Below, in pieces: positions 5,760 to 13,234 of a stretch of 13,234 nt of DNA. The notes under the pieces are model-generated. The model searched no databases and was not told the origin of the DNA. It saw only the letters and a list, made by a program, of their open reading frames with translations. How positions within the stretch are numbered: the stretch's first letter is position 1; every line of letters begins with the position of its first letter. Position numbers and translations under genes: made by a program. The DNA lies in NCBI GenBank assembly GCA_003518755.1, contig DOYA01000142.1:1-13234 (forward strand), written 5' to 3'. Source of the stretch: Clostridiales bacterium (GTDB lineage: Bacteria; Bacillota; Clostridia; TANB77; CAG-508).

Positions 5760-7863
5760 AAGTATTATCATCATCATCTATTGGTCCAAATAATTCATCA
5801 AATTTAGCTTCTAACTCTTTTTGTAAATCATATTCATCATCTTTTGAATTATCTGTTTTTTGCTCGTCATCCATTGGTAACATTGGTGCATCATCATCCT
5901 TGTCTATTGGAATAGATGGAACATTAGATTGATCTATTGGATTGTCCATTATTGTTTTATTATTGTCTGTATCAAAATTTTCTAATTGCTCTAATTTAGT
6001 ACCTAAATTTGTATCTTGAGTACTATCCTTTTTATCACTTGTTATATCATCATCTGCAAATAAATCATCTAATGAATCAATTTTTAAATCATCAACATTC
6101 TTCTTTTCATCTTCTGGAACATATGGATTATATGGGTTATATTTTCTCCAAATACCTCTATCAATTTCTCCTATATCATTATGACTTATTTCATATTTTG
6201 CAAGCTCTTTAGCCATAGGTTTTTTAAAATAATAGAATTTTTTTGCTTTTACAGGTCTAATTCCTTTTTCAAATATAATACATAAGTCATTATTCATTCT
6301 TCTAAGCTCATCAGGTGTCATAAGTGCTCTTCCCATAATTTGATCTGATTCACCTGTTCCAGTTTTTACATGCTCTTTATCAAAGTTCTTTGATATATTA
6401 TCACGTGAAATCGTTTTTTCACCTAATGCTTTTGAAAAATATTCTACTGTTTTTTGTGAGTTACTTCCTAAAAATACGTGCGTATCACAGTTACCAATAA
6501 TAGTTTCATTTGCTTTTTCATAAATTGCTTCCAACTGGTCTAAGTTTTGTAAAATAACACTAAATGAAATAGCTCTACTTCTTGATGTAGATATCTTTTT
6601 ATCAAAATCTGGTATTCTACCAATATTGGCAAACTCGTCTAAGATAAAATAAGTTGGAACTTTTAATTTTAATCCTGGAGAGTTATCTGCTAAATCATAT
6701 AATTGTTGTATCATCTGTGAGAAAAATATTGTAAGAAGGAAATCATATGCCCCATGTGTATCAGAAGATATAACATATACAGCAGTTCTTTCATTTCCTA
6801 TTTGTTCAAAATCAATAGTATCTGTTGATGTTAATTCTGCTATTTCTTTTGAATCGAATTTTCCTAATTTTGATTGTAGTGTACTTAAAATTGAACTATA
6901 TGTCTTTTCTGGCGCTATCTCGATAGATTTATAATTCATTCTAGCTGGATGGTCATAAGGAAGTTGACTCATAAGCTCTGTAAGTAGGTTACTACCACCA
7001 TTTGAATTTGCAGCTCTAACTAGTTCTGCACAACTTGCTAAGTTTTGTTCTTCATCTGGTCTAGTTGCCATTAAATAATAAATTAGTGCCTTTAGTAACA
7101 TCTCTGCCGAATCATCCCAGAACGGATCTGAATTACCACCTTCTGTTTTTTGTCCTTTAACAATTGTGTTTGCAATAATATCAACATCTATTTCTGATGC
7201 AACATGCATTAAAGGATTATACCCATCACTATATTGTGGATGAACTAAATTAAGTACTTTTATTTTATATCCATTTTGTCTTAAATAACCAGCTGTTTTA
7301 TCATATAATTCACCTTTTGGATCAGTAAATACATAAGAACCTAATAACTGATATGCATTTGGAATTGAATATGATGCAGATTTACCAGAACCTGAACCAC
7401 CGACAACTAGAACATTAACATTACCTCTTTTATTAAGTGGTAAATAATTATTTTCTGCAAGAATTATACCTGCTTTTTTACTTAATACTTGGTATTGTTC
7501 TCCATGCTCGCTCCAATCACTTGAACCATGTTCTATATCATCATATCTATGTTTTGGCATCATTCTGATGAAACCAATAGTAACAACTGTAACATACAAT
7601 AATGAAAAACCAAATAAGTTTTTACAATATTCTCCTATTAGTTTATACTTAATAAGTGTTTTTATTCCTAAAATAGGTCTTCCCGAAACTTTTCCAAATA
7701 CTTCTCCGAATTTCCCTGAATCAAAATGCCCTAAAAGTGTTGTTGTATATCTAGCACATGTCATAGGCATGATAAATACTATGGCCATCAATAGCCATAG
7801 TATAATTGCAACTATTATCGTAGCTTTGCCCTTTTTTAGGGCTCCTTCAATTTTATAATTCAT
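5758..7863 (-). CDS. VirD4/TraG-family type IV coupling protein (conjugative transfer ATPase)
   Basis: The 701-residue protein belongs to the VirD4/TraG coupling-protein family, hexameric inner-membrane ATPases that bring DNA-protein or protein substrates to a type IV secretion channel. Two N-terminal membrane segments lie at about 14-36 and 84-101. The ATPase domain has Walker A GGSGSGKS (155-162), VFTDPKGELYD (178-188), Walker B TYFILDEFANIGRIPDF (404-420) and the downstream SRSRAISFSVILQNLDQL region (427-444). NCDTHVFLG and GRALMTPDELRRM follow. The last 115 or so residues (from about 584) form a low-complexity, strongly acidic tail that may bind a partner or substrate. It ends a three-gene unit: a GGGAG ribosome site precedes the ATG, and the upstream small gene ends 24 bp before it. 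No VirB4, relaxase, lytic transglycosylase or integrase is in the window, so transfer function is not demonstrated. Confidence 0.93.
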   Translation of the reverse strand: MNYKIEGALKKGKATIIVAIILWLLMAIVFIMPMTCARYTTTLLGHFDSGKFGEVFGKVSGRPILGIKTLIKYKLIGEYCKNLFGFSLLYVTVVTIGFIRMMPKHRYDDIEHGSSDWSEHGEQYQVLSKKAGIILAENNYLPLNKRGNVNVLVVGGSGSGKSASYSIPNAYQLLGSYVFTDPKGELYDKTAGYLRQNGYKIKVLNLVHPQYSDGYNPLMHVASEIDVDIIANTIVKGQKTEGGNSDPFWDDSAEMLLKALIYYLMATRPDEEQNLASCAELVRAANSNGGSNLLTELMSQLPYDHPARMNYKSIEIAPEKTYSSILSTLQSKLGKFDSKEIAELTSTDTIDFEQIGNERTAVYVISSDTHGAYDFLLTIFFSQMIQQLYDLADNSPGLKLKVPTYFILDEFANIGRIPDFDKKISTSRSRAISFSVILQNLDQLEAIYEKANETIIGNCDTHVFLGSNSQKTVEYFSKALGEKTISRDNISKNFDKEHVKTGTGESDQIMGRALMTPDELRRMNNDLCIIFEKGIRPVKAKKFYYFKKPMAKELAKYEISHNDIGEIDRGIWRKYNPYNPYVPEDEKKNVDDLKIDSLDDLFADDDITSDKKDSTQDTNLGTKLEQLENFDTDNNKTIMDNPIDQSNVPSIPIDKDDDAPMLPMDDEQKTDNSKDDEYDLQKELEAKFDELFGPIDDDDNT

Positions 7864-7887
7864 ATAAATCTCCCATTTCTTTTGTTT

Positions 7888-8172
7888 CTATGCTACATCT
7901 CTATCATTATCATTATTTGGTTCATTACCCTTTGCATCCCAGACTGAGTATTCATTTTTTTCATTTAACGGATTTAATTTAAAAATATCTTTAAAAATAC
8001 TTTTTAGCAATTCTGCAAATTTACCAAAACAACACATTAACGGTCCAACAGTAGGTGCATCCTTACTACTAGTTGGATTTCTTAATTCTGGTGGTAATTT
8101 TCCTGTTCCGGATTGATTATTATACTCTATAATTTTTTCTGCTAATTCTTTTGGAATCTTTTTTCCTGACAT
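7888..8172 (-). CDS. Small protein of unknown function in the coupling-protein operon
   Basis: I do not recognise this 94-residue protein. Its N-terminal half is charged and polar (starts MSGKKIPKELAEKIIEYNNQ), with a Gly/Pro-rich segment around 20-45 (GTGKLPPELRNP). A short hydrophobic, possibly amphipathic stretch follows (PLMCCFGKFAELLKSIFKDIF, about 44-64) with adjacent cysteines, then a polar tail ending DNDRDVA and a UAG stop. The hydrophobic stretch is too interrupted by Lys, Glu and Asp for a confident membrane helix. A strong GGGAGGA ribosome site 8 nt before the ATG makes it a convincing gene. It starts 14 bp after the 173-residue gene and ends 24 bp before the coupling-protein gene, so it is surely cotranscribed with both. 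A role as a small partner or substrate adaptor of the ATPase is only inference. Confidence 0.8.
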   Translation of the reverse strand: MSGKKIPKELAEKIIEYNNQSGTGKLPPELRNPTSSKDAPTVGPLMCCFGKFAELLKSIFKDIFKLNPLNEKNEYSVWDAKGNEPNNDNDRDVA

Positions 8173-8186
8173 TCTATACTTCCTCC

Positions 8187-8708
8187 CTATTTTTTATCAT
8201 CTCTTATTTCAAAAGCAAAATAAGATTTGTAAGGTTTAAGTTTGCATTTCCCCTTTACCTCATTTGTTGTTTCATCATAATAGAGCACAGGTCTTATTTC
8301 CTCTGTTGTTTCTGGGTCTATAATTGTAATTGCTCTTTTTAAGTTTGGCGTATATTTAAAATCTTTAATCTCTGTTTCTTTTTCCGAATAAATTGCATTA
8401 TATTTAAATGGTAATGGTTTTTTTGAAATTCTAACTTCGTCATTAATCAGCATACCATTATTTATTACAACCTTTTCTTTTGCAAATGAAAAAATAATTA
8501 ATTGATTTCCACTATCTTGTGGATCATCAACATAAAAAGTCTTACGACTCAAATCCCCAATAAGAGTTTCAGTTGTACGCAGCCTTTCAACAGTATACTT
8601 TGGAAAATAGTCCAAGTATTCTTTTTTAGTTCTATAAATCTCATAAATAACAGTATTTACTCCTTTTGGATCTGTAATACTAAAGTGTTTACCTTTCCAT
8701 TCTTCCAT
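8187..8708 (-). CDS. Hypothetical protein, first gene of the coupling-protein operon
   Basis: This 173-residue protein has no motif I recognise, no signal peptide and no membrane segment. It begins MEEWKGKHFSITDPKGVNT and is rich in alternating hydrophobic and charged stretches, such as KTFYVDDPQDSGNQLIIFSF and KEKVVINNGMLINDEVRI. These suggest a mostly beta-strand soluble fold. It ends FAFEIRDDKK with UAG. The start is well supported: a GGAGG site lies at 8717-8721 before the ATG, and a consensus promoter (8806-8778) lies further upstream. As the promoter-proximal gene of the unit it is likely made together with the 94-residue protein and the coupling ATPase, and may act as a cytoplasmic cofactor. 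That is inference from position only. Confidence 0.82.
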   Translation of the reverse strand: MEEWKGKHFSITDPKGVNTVIYEIYRTKKEYLDYFPKYTVERLRTTETLIGDLSRKTFYVDDPQDSGNQLIIFSFAKEKVVINNGMLINDEVRISKKPLPFKYNAIYSEKETEIKDFKYTPNLKRAITIIDPETTEEIRPVLYYDETTNEVKGKCKLKPYKSYFAFEIRDDKK

Positions 8709-8725
8709 TTTTTATTCCTCCATTT

Positions 8726-8748
8726 TCTATGAATCTTATTATCATAGA
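8726..8748 (-). promoter_or_regulatory. Hairpin in the 5' leader of the coupling-protein operon
   Basis: A 7-bp perfect inverted repeat, TCTATGA (8726-8732) with TCATAGA (8742-8748) around a 9-nt loop, lies in the mRNA leader 4 nt upstream of the GGAGG ribosome site of the first gene. It could affect ribosome access or mRNA stability, or bind a regulator as DNA. The role is not shown. Confidence 0.35.
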
Positions 8749-8777
8749 TTTTTCCTTCGTAATAACCACTAAACATA

Positions 8778-8806
8778 ATTTTATCATTATTTTGTAATTA
8801 TGTCAA
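8778..8806 (-). promoter_or_regulatory. Consensus sigma-A promoter of the three-gene coupling-protein operon
   Basis: On the minus strand, a perfect TTGACA (8806-8801), a 17-bp spacer and TAAAAT (8783-8778) place the start near 8771, leaving a leader of about 60 nt. It begins 16 bp after the stop of the J-domain gene. This is the best promoter in the window and makes the operon independent of its upstream neighbour. Confidence 0.82.
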
Positions 8807-8821
8807 TAGTTATTCGAAATT

Positions 8822-9718
8822 CTATGAATTTCTAGGGTTAAAGTTAGATATATTGCTTAATTTTTTGAATAATTCTTTTTCTTCATTACTAAGTTCTTTT
8901 GGAACCATAATATTTACATTAACAAACAAATCTCCTCTACTGCCTTTACCATCTTTGTATCCTTTTTTAGGGATTTTAAGTATTTCCCCAGTTTCAACAC
9001 CACTTGGTATATATATACTTGATTCTTCATCTATTGAATAGACTGCGGTCTTTGTTCCAAGTGCTGCCTCCCAAGGAGATAAATATAAATTGGTATAAAG
9101 ATCATTTCCTTTCAATTGAAATCTATCATTATCTTTTATATTAACTCTAATTAAAAGATCTCCATTTTTTCCACCATTTAGTCCATTTTTTCCTTGCCCA
9201 AGTAGTCTTATTTTCTCTCCATTTCTAATACCTGCAGGAATTGTTACTGTAAATACTTTTAATTTTCCATCTGTTGTTCTTAATGAAATTTTTTTATCAA
9301 TTCCATAGAAAACCTCTTCAATTTCTGTGTCTATGCTTGTTTCAACATTTTCACCTTTAATAGGCTTATTATCTTGTTTTTCATTTTTTTTATTAATGCT
9401 ATCTGCATGTCCAAAAAAAATACTAAAAAACTCTCCAAAAACAGAATTTGATTTTTGATTGCTTTTTTTATATTCCTGCTGTTTTTTATAATTATAATTT
9501 CTATTCCAAATTCTATCATATTTTCTTTTGGTAGTACCATTTGAAAGTGTTTTGTATGCTTCGTTAATGTCTTTAATCTTTTCTTCAGCTAATCTACTGT
9601 CTAAATTTAAATCTGGATGATTTTTTTTAACAGCATTTCTGTATGCATTCTTTATTTCTTCTGTGGTTACTTTATTTGTCTTTAGTTCAAGTATTTTATA
9701 ATAATCCTTGAATACCAT
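8822..9718 (-). CDS. J-domain co-chaperone, CbpA-like (DnaJ family without zinc fingers)
   Basis: This 298-residue cytoplasmic co-chaperone would stimulate the ATPase of a DnaK-type Hsp70. The J domain covers about 4-72, with YYKILELK at the start and the invariant HPD at 34-36. A polar Lys/Asn/Gln-rich linker follows, with a short Phe-rich patch (VFGEFFSIFFGHAD), as in class B J proteins. From about 130 the protein matches the two C-terminal substrate-binding beta domains (VTIPAGIRNGEKIRLLGQG, GDLLIRVNI, then IPSGVETGEILKIPKKG and GDLFVNVNI). The four CxxCxGxG zinc repeats of true DnaJ are absent, so it is CbpA/DnaJB-like and not the main DnaJ. A GGAGAGGAAAG ribosome site precedes the ATG. 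No CIRCE operator is seen. UAG is the stop. Confidence 0.92.
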   Translation of the reverse strand: MVFKDYYKILELKTNKVTTEEIKNAYRNAVKKNHPDLNLDSRLAEEKIKDINEAYKTLSNGTTKRKYDRIWNRNYNYKKQQEYKKSNQKSNSVFGEFFSIFFGHADSINKKNEKQDNKPIKGENVETSIDTEIEEVFYGIDKKISLRTTDGKLKVFTVTIPAGIRNGEKIRLLGQGKNGLNGGKNGDLLIRVNIKDNDRFQLKGNDLYTNLYLSPWEAALGTKTAVYSIDEESSIYIPSGVETGEILKIPKKGYKDGKGSRGDLFVNVNIMVPKELSNEEKELFKKLSNISNFNPRNS

Positions 9719-9754
9719 ACTTTCCTCTCCAAATTTAAAGTAAATTTTGTTTGT

Positions 9755-9783
9755 ATTATATCATTATATTTTTTAAAAATCTA
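9755..9783 (-). promoter_or_regulatory. Possible extended -10 promoter of the J-domain gene
   Basis: On the minus strand a perfect TATAAT (9760-9755) is preceded by TGA, giving the TGN extended -10 form. A weak -35 candidate, TAGATT (9783-9778), sits at 17-bp spacing. The region is almost pure A+T, so chance matches are likely. Confidence 0.42.
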
Positions 9784-9830
9784 TAGTTTTTATAAAATTA
9801 AATAGTTACATTTAAAAATAGAATATACTA

Positions 9831-10955
9831 TTAATTATCTATCAACCCAAATCCTGTAGATATAAACCTTGTTTTGTGTGCTCCTGTGCTATCAACTGGG
9901 TCATTAATTAATTCATAATTTACAACCATAGCTGTTGAAGTTCCACCATCTAAATTTGCAGCATTATATGCTCCATATTTTTGTAATACTTCAATTAAAT
10001 CATCCATATCTGCACCAGGTCTTTTAACCATTCGTCCATCTATTGCAAGAAATAGTACTATCCCATCTTTTCTTTGTGCAATTGCAGAACGAGGAGCTGT
10101 TCCCCATCCACCATTACCTACAACTGTTGATGCCTTTCCATTTACTATTAAAAATGGCCCACATGTTACGGCATCACGTACTCCTAGCTTTTCAGCTGTA
10201 GCCTTAGTGCAATTTGATGCTAGAACAAGTTTATCTTCTTTGTCAAATCCAATTATTCCACCTGTACCAGCATAATAATAATCTGTAAATAATTTTCCTT
10301 TTGAATATGTAATACCTAATGGATTAGCAGCATTGCTATTGTAATCTGGATCATCAAAGCCTCCACCATTTATTGCTACAACAGCTTTATTATCCTTTGC
10401 CATTGTAGTTAAATATTGTCCACTTTTACCCATTTTAGCAGTAACTAAAGTATGTACTTTTGAAGGATCATATATAACTGCTAAATATCCTGTATATCCT
10501 TTTCCTGAAATCTTAATAATTTTATATTTATCACCAGGATGTTCTTTTTGCAATATTTCTCTTTCATATTCGTTTTCATATTCTTTTTTTTCTACTAAAT
10601 TTACTTTGATTGCATCTGTATCAGTTTCTTCATCAATTTCTTCTACAGTATTATTTGCCATTACTTTATCAATCGTTTCTTGGCTGTAAAACAAGTAAGC
10701 TAACCACTGATGTTCCATAGTAGTCATTGCTGTTGTAATAAACCAATCCCTAAATCCATGATAAGGTCCATATAGTATAAAAGCTAGCGAACCTACACCT
10801 AATAAAATTAGTATACATACGATTATTATTAATTTTTTTAAAATACTTTTCTTCTTTCTTTTTTTCTTTCTATTATTCTCACTATAATTATTGTTAAAAT
10901 CATTATCTTCTCTCAATGCTTTTGGTACTTCCTCTATGCCAAATATTTGGTTCAT
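9831..10955 (-). CDS. Membrane-anchored phosphodiester glycosidase (NAGPA domain) family protein
   Basis: The protein has 374 residues from the chosen start. A polar N-terminus ends in a basic run (RKKKRKKKS, about 29-37), followed by one membrane helix (about 41-63), so the bulk should lie outside the cell. The C-terminal half (about 145-372) is a NAGPA/DUF2233 phosphodiester glycosidase domain, with AINGGGFDD (195-202), CGPFLIVNGK, PRSAIAQ (288-294), FLAIDGR and NLDGGTSTAMV (334-344, usually NLDGGGSST). Relatives cleave sugar phosphodiesters such as GlcNAc-1-phosphodiesters, and bacterial members often sit with exopolysaccharide or wall genes; the substrate here is unknown. The start at 10955 is preferred over the ATG at 10970 because a perfect GGAGGAG site (10968-10962) lies 6 nt before it and overlaps the upstream ATG, which has no site of its own. 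Confidence 0.88.
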   Translation of the reverse strand: MNQIFGIEEVPKALREDNDFNNNYSENNRKKKRKKKSILKKLIIIVCILILLGVGSLAFILYGPYHGFRDWFITTAMTTMEHQWLAYLFYSQETIDKVMANNTVEEIDEETDTDAIKVNLVEKKEYENEYEREILQKEHPGDKYKIIKISGKGYTGYLAVIYDPSKVHTLVTAKMGKSGQYLTTMAKDNKAVVAINGGGFDDPDYNSNAANPLGITYSKGKLFTDYYYAGTGGIIGFDKEDKLVLASNCTKATAEKLGVRDAVTCGPFLIVNGKASTVVGNGGWGTAPRSAIAQRKDGIVLFLAIDGRMVKRPGADMDDLIEVLQKYGAYNAANLDGGTSTAMVVNYELINDPVDSTGAHKTRFISTGFGLIDN

Positions 10956-10961
10956 TTGTTT

Positions 10962-10968
10962 CTCCTCC
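10962..10968 (-). promoter_or_regulatory. Ribosome binding site deciding the start of the glycosidase gene
   Basis: GGAGGAG on the minus strand lies 6 nt before the ATG at 10955-10953. It overlaps an earlier in-frame ATG (10970-10968), which lacks a Shine-Dalgarno site. Confidence 0.75.
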
Positions 10969-11058
10969 ATTTACATATTACAATATTTTATCCTCTTTTT
11001 CAATATGTTTTTAATTAAAAATCCATAATTTCAATTCATTATTTAAATTATAGAATAA

Positions 11059-11889
11059 TTATCGCAATCCTATTAAGGCAGTAGCTAGTCTGTAATTTTC
11101 TCCTTCTACTCTATATGAGTGAATAATATTGCTATTACAAACTGAACATATTCCACTATCTTCAATATTATCTTCTAAAACTCCCATTCCTTTTAATAAC
11201 ATTTTATTTATATATACTGTATCAACATACCATTTTTCATGTCTATTAAATATAAACTCATCAGTATTTCCGAGCTTTTTAAATTGATTATAAAACATTT
11301 CTTTAACATCTTCTCCTACTTCAAAATGACATTTTCTTATACTTGGACAAATGCATACAATAATATCTTTTGGATTACATCCGTATATATTGATCATTTT
11401 TTCTACGGTTTTAATTGAAATTTCTTGGAGTGTTCCTTTCCATCCAGAATGAGTATTTGCAATTACTTTTTTTACAGGATCAAAAAATAAAAACAATATA
11501 CAATCTGCATTTGTAGTAGCCAAAACTATTCCTCTTTTATTTGTTATTAATCCATCAGATAGAATCTTTGTATCAATTGTGCCATCTGTGCTTATTTTGT
11601 CAACACTAACTATATTATCAGTATGAGCTTGGCAAGCTTTAATTATATTTTTATAATTCGCCCCTATCTGATTACATAGCATTTTATAATTATTAATACT
11701 ATTTTCATATTCACTATTTAATAAAGGTTCTCTATTAGGTTTAAAGGTTCTAAAATCTCTATCAATTCCAACCGAATAGCTATGAGAAATTATATTATTA
11801 TATTTTTGTAATTTTTTAAATTGTAAATACTCTATATTCTCTGCTTTTATATGATTAACTGTATTATTGCTTAATACATCATTATTCAT
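11059..11889 (-). CDS. pgeF: PgeF/YfiH family protein (peptidoglycan editing factor, multicopper-oxidase-like fold)
   Basis: The 276-residue protein belongs to the YfiH/DUF152 family. Members are variously reported as purine nucleoside phosphorylase/adenosine deaminase-type enzymes, as laccase-like, and in E. coli as the peptidoglycan editing factor PgeF. The metal-site motifs are present: QAH (H89), NADC (C130) and NTHSGWKGT (H147). CPSIRKCHFEVGEDV (181-195) and the end SYRVEGENYRLATALIGLR are also family-typical. The usual proline of ADCxP is missing (ADCILF). No signal peptide is visible. The ATG has an AAAGGAA site about 11 nt upstream. It starts 52 bp after the AddB-like gene stop and may be cotranscribed with it; the glycosidase gene follows 103 bp downstream. 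Confidence 0.9.
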   Translation of the reverse strand: MNNDVLSNNTVNHIKAENIEYLQFKKLQKYNNIISHSYSVGIDRDFRTFKPNREPLLNSEYENSINNYKMLCNQIGANYKNIIKACQAHTDNIVSVDKISTDGTIDTKILSDGLITNKRGIVLATTNADCILFLFFDPVKKVIANTHSGWKGTLQEISIKTVEKMINIYGCNPKDIIVCICPSIRKCHFEVGEDVKEMFYNQFKKLGNTDEFIFNRHEKWYVDTVYINKMLLKGMGVLEDNIEDSGICSVCNSNIIHSYRVEGENYRLATALIGLR

Positions 11890-11941
11890 TTTAATCTGTA
11901 TTCCTTTCTATAATTCGCATAGTTTATTCTAATATAGTTAG

Positions 11942-13234
11942 CTAAGAATTTTCAAAAAAAGCTTCTTTTGATTTTTTATTTATAAATCTATATCCAGTTT
12001 TAAAAATTCCCGAATTAAAATTACATATATTCTTATATTCACAATACTCACATGGTGTTTTTTTATTTTTGTAATATGGTTTTAATTCTATATTTCCATT
12101 TAATATCTCATTTGATATTTCTATTATTGTTTTATTTACAAAATCCTTTAATTTTGAAAATTCTTCAACTGTTAAAGCACTACTCTTTTTATAACTTAAA
12201 TTTCCATCCTTGTCCATATATGCAGGAATTATTTTAGAAGATGTAGATGGTTTTAAATTATTATCTTGCATAATAGCAACTTTTACGTCTCCTAATATTA
12301 ATCCCTTCATTTTAAAGTTGTTTTTAATTTTCTCTTCTATTTCTTCTTTAGTCAATTTTTTATCAGAATTAATTATTTGTTCTAACAGATTAAAATATAA
12401 TACTCCTGCTGGGATAAAATCTTCTGTTTTACACATTGCATCTAAATATGTAATTAATTGTAATTGTAAACCTCCGTATATATTTGTAAAATCCATATCT
12501 TTTATAGATGATTTATAATCAATTATTCTAATATATTTATTATTTTCATCTTTTGCTAAATCCACTCTATCTATCTTACCAATAATCTCAACTTTTTTTC
12601 CATTATCTAAATTAATTATTATAGGTTTATATTTCCCATTTTTCACATCAAATGAAATCTCAGTGTCTAAAATATTAAAATCACTGCAATTAAGACTTAC
12701 AATAATATATTTTATAGCTTTAATTATTATTCTCTTTAATCTATTGACCAATAAAGCATATTTTTTTGTTGCATTAAAAATATAGTATTTATTTTCAGAT
12801 AATTTTTTATTTATTATCTCAATAACTATTTTTTCTATAATTTCATCTTTTATGTCTTTAATATTTATATTTTTTATTTTTAATTCATTAAAAAATAAAT
12901 CAATTATTTCATGCATAAATGATCCAGTATCAATATTTTTAATTTTTAATTCTTCTTTTCCTTTTAATTTTAATGAATATTGTAAAAAATATTCATATGG
13001 ACATGATTTAAACATTTCTAATTTTGAGACACTTGTTGTTAGTTTATTTCCGTATAATTTTATTATATTTTCTTTTTTGATTTTTTCTGGTGTTTTTAAA
13101 TTTTTAATATAATTAATATTATTTTTTAATATTTTTTTTATTCTCATTAAAAGTTCTCTATTTAAAAATGGTTTTACTATATAATCATCAGCTAATTCTA
13201 ACCCAGTTACTATATCATCTTCAGTATCTTTTGC
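11942..13234 (-). CDS. Receiver-domain / AddB C-terminal nuclease fusion, N-terminus beyond the window
   Basis: The frame is open to the right edge, so the ATG at 13147 is probably internal. The first 36 or so visible residues (13234 to about 13127) match the end of a response-regulator receiver domain: GLELADDYIVKPF with the conserved switch lysine, then LNRELLMRIKKILK as the last helix. From LYGNKLTTSVSKLEMFKSCP onward it matches the C-terminal part of AddB, the helicase-nuclease subunit for recombinational repair: SFMHEIIDLFF, GKIDRVDL, IIDYKSS and LQLQLITYLDAM of the PD-(D/E)XK nuclease. One cysteine near the start (SCPYEYF) and three near the end (CEYCEYKNIC) are the AddB iron-sulfur ligands. 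The AddB helicase-like N-terminal two thirds are absent from the visible part. Either this is a true fusion, or a deletion or assembly join near 13120. It would be a nuclease possibly under phosphorylation control if real. UAG stop. Confidence 0.8.
   Translation of the reverse strand, partial: AKDTEDDIVTGLELADDYIVKPFLNRELLMRIKKILKNNINYIKNLKTPEKIKKENIIKLYGNKLTTSVSKLEMFKSCPYEYFLQYSLKLKGKEELKIKNIDTGSFMHEIIDLFFNELKIKNINIKDIKDEIIEKIVIEIINKKLSENKYYIFNATKKYALLVNRLKRIIIKAIKYIIVSLNCSDFNILDTEISFDVKNGKYKPIIINLDNGKKVEIIGKIDRVDLAKDENNKYIRIIDYKSSIKDMDFTNIYGGLQLQLITYLDAMCKTEDFIPAGVLYFNLLEQIINSDKKLTKEEIEEKIKNNFKMKGLILGDVKVAIMQDNNLKPSTSSKIIPAYMDKDGNLSYKKSSALTVEEFSKLKDFVNKTIIEISNEILNGNIELKPYYKNKKTPCEYCEYKNICNFNSGIFKTGYRFINKKSKEAFFENS

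Noticed and set aside
9815..9835. Small AATAG/CTATT hairpin with T run after the glycosidase gene
   Set aside because: The five-pair stem is nearly all A-T, indistinguishable from chance.
11012..11053. AT-only hairpin (ATAATTT/AAATTAT) followed by a short T run after pgeF
   Set aside because: It has no G-C pairs in the stem and a 13-nt loop, so it is too weak to call as a terminator in such AT-rich DNA.
13145..13147. ATG at 13147 as the start of the AddB-like protein
   Set aside because: The frame stays open upstream and encodes a recognisable receiver-domain end running straight into this methionine. No clear Shine-Dalgarno site precedes it.

Overview
The window looks like chromosome from a very AT-rich member of the Bacillota, most likely an uncultured or gut-type clostridium. 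The evidence is strong purine-rich Shine-Dalgarno sites, sigma-A-type promoters, a T-box riboswitch on thrS, and Firmicutes-type housekeeping genes (thrS, prfA, pgeF, AddB-type nuclease). UAA, UGA and UAG all serve as stops; UAG ends four genes (at 7888, 8187, 8822 and 11942). No rRNA, tRNA, CRISPR array, insertion sequence or integrase is visible.

Layout. Left edge (1-446): the last 24 codons of a probable Bax inhibitor-1 family membrane protein, then a non-coding stretch with two inverted copies of a 23-bp GC-rich palindromic repeat. 447-2018 (+): a FAD-dependent oxidoreductase with a C-terminal Rieske [2Fe-2S] domain. Its stop codon lies inside an array of 7-bp repeats; a facing array follows, and together they can fold into a terminator-like hairpin between the convergent oxidoreductase and thrS genes. 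2157-4500 (-): thrS with its own promoter and a T-box leader that has an unusually large, near-palindromic loop in the antiterminator. 4523-5582 (-): prfA (RF1), interrupted by one extra base. 5609-5759: the prfA promoter, another heptamer array, and a perfect palindromic terminator.

5758-8806 (-): a self-contained transcription unit with a good promoter and a terminator. It holds two small genes of unknown function and a VirD4/TraG-type coupling ATPase with a long acidic tail; no other conjugation gene is in view. 8822-13234 (-): a J-domain co-chaperone without zinc fingers, a membrane-anchored phosphodiester glycosidase (NAGPA) protein, a PgeF/YfiH-family protein, and a partial gene that runs off the right edge. 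The partial gene joins the end of a response-regulator receiver domain, in frame, to the C-terminal nuclease/Fe-S region of AddB.

How they fit together. thrS and prfA are translation genes in tandem with related promoters (shared TAAACCCCTTGA over the -35). ThrRS synthesis should rise when uncharged tRNA-Thr accumulates, through the T-box. The coupling-ATPase unit is probably a remnant or dispersed piece of a conjugation or secretion machine. The strongest leads are the receiver-AddB fusion, the enlarged T-box antiterminator, the RF1 frameshift in a genome that uses UAG stops, the heptamer-repeat terminator, and the orphan coupling-ATPase operon.
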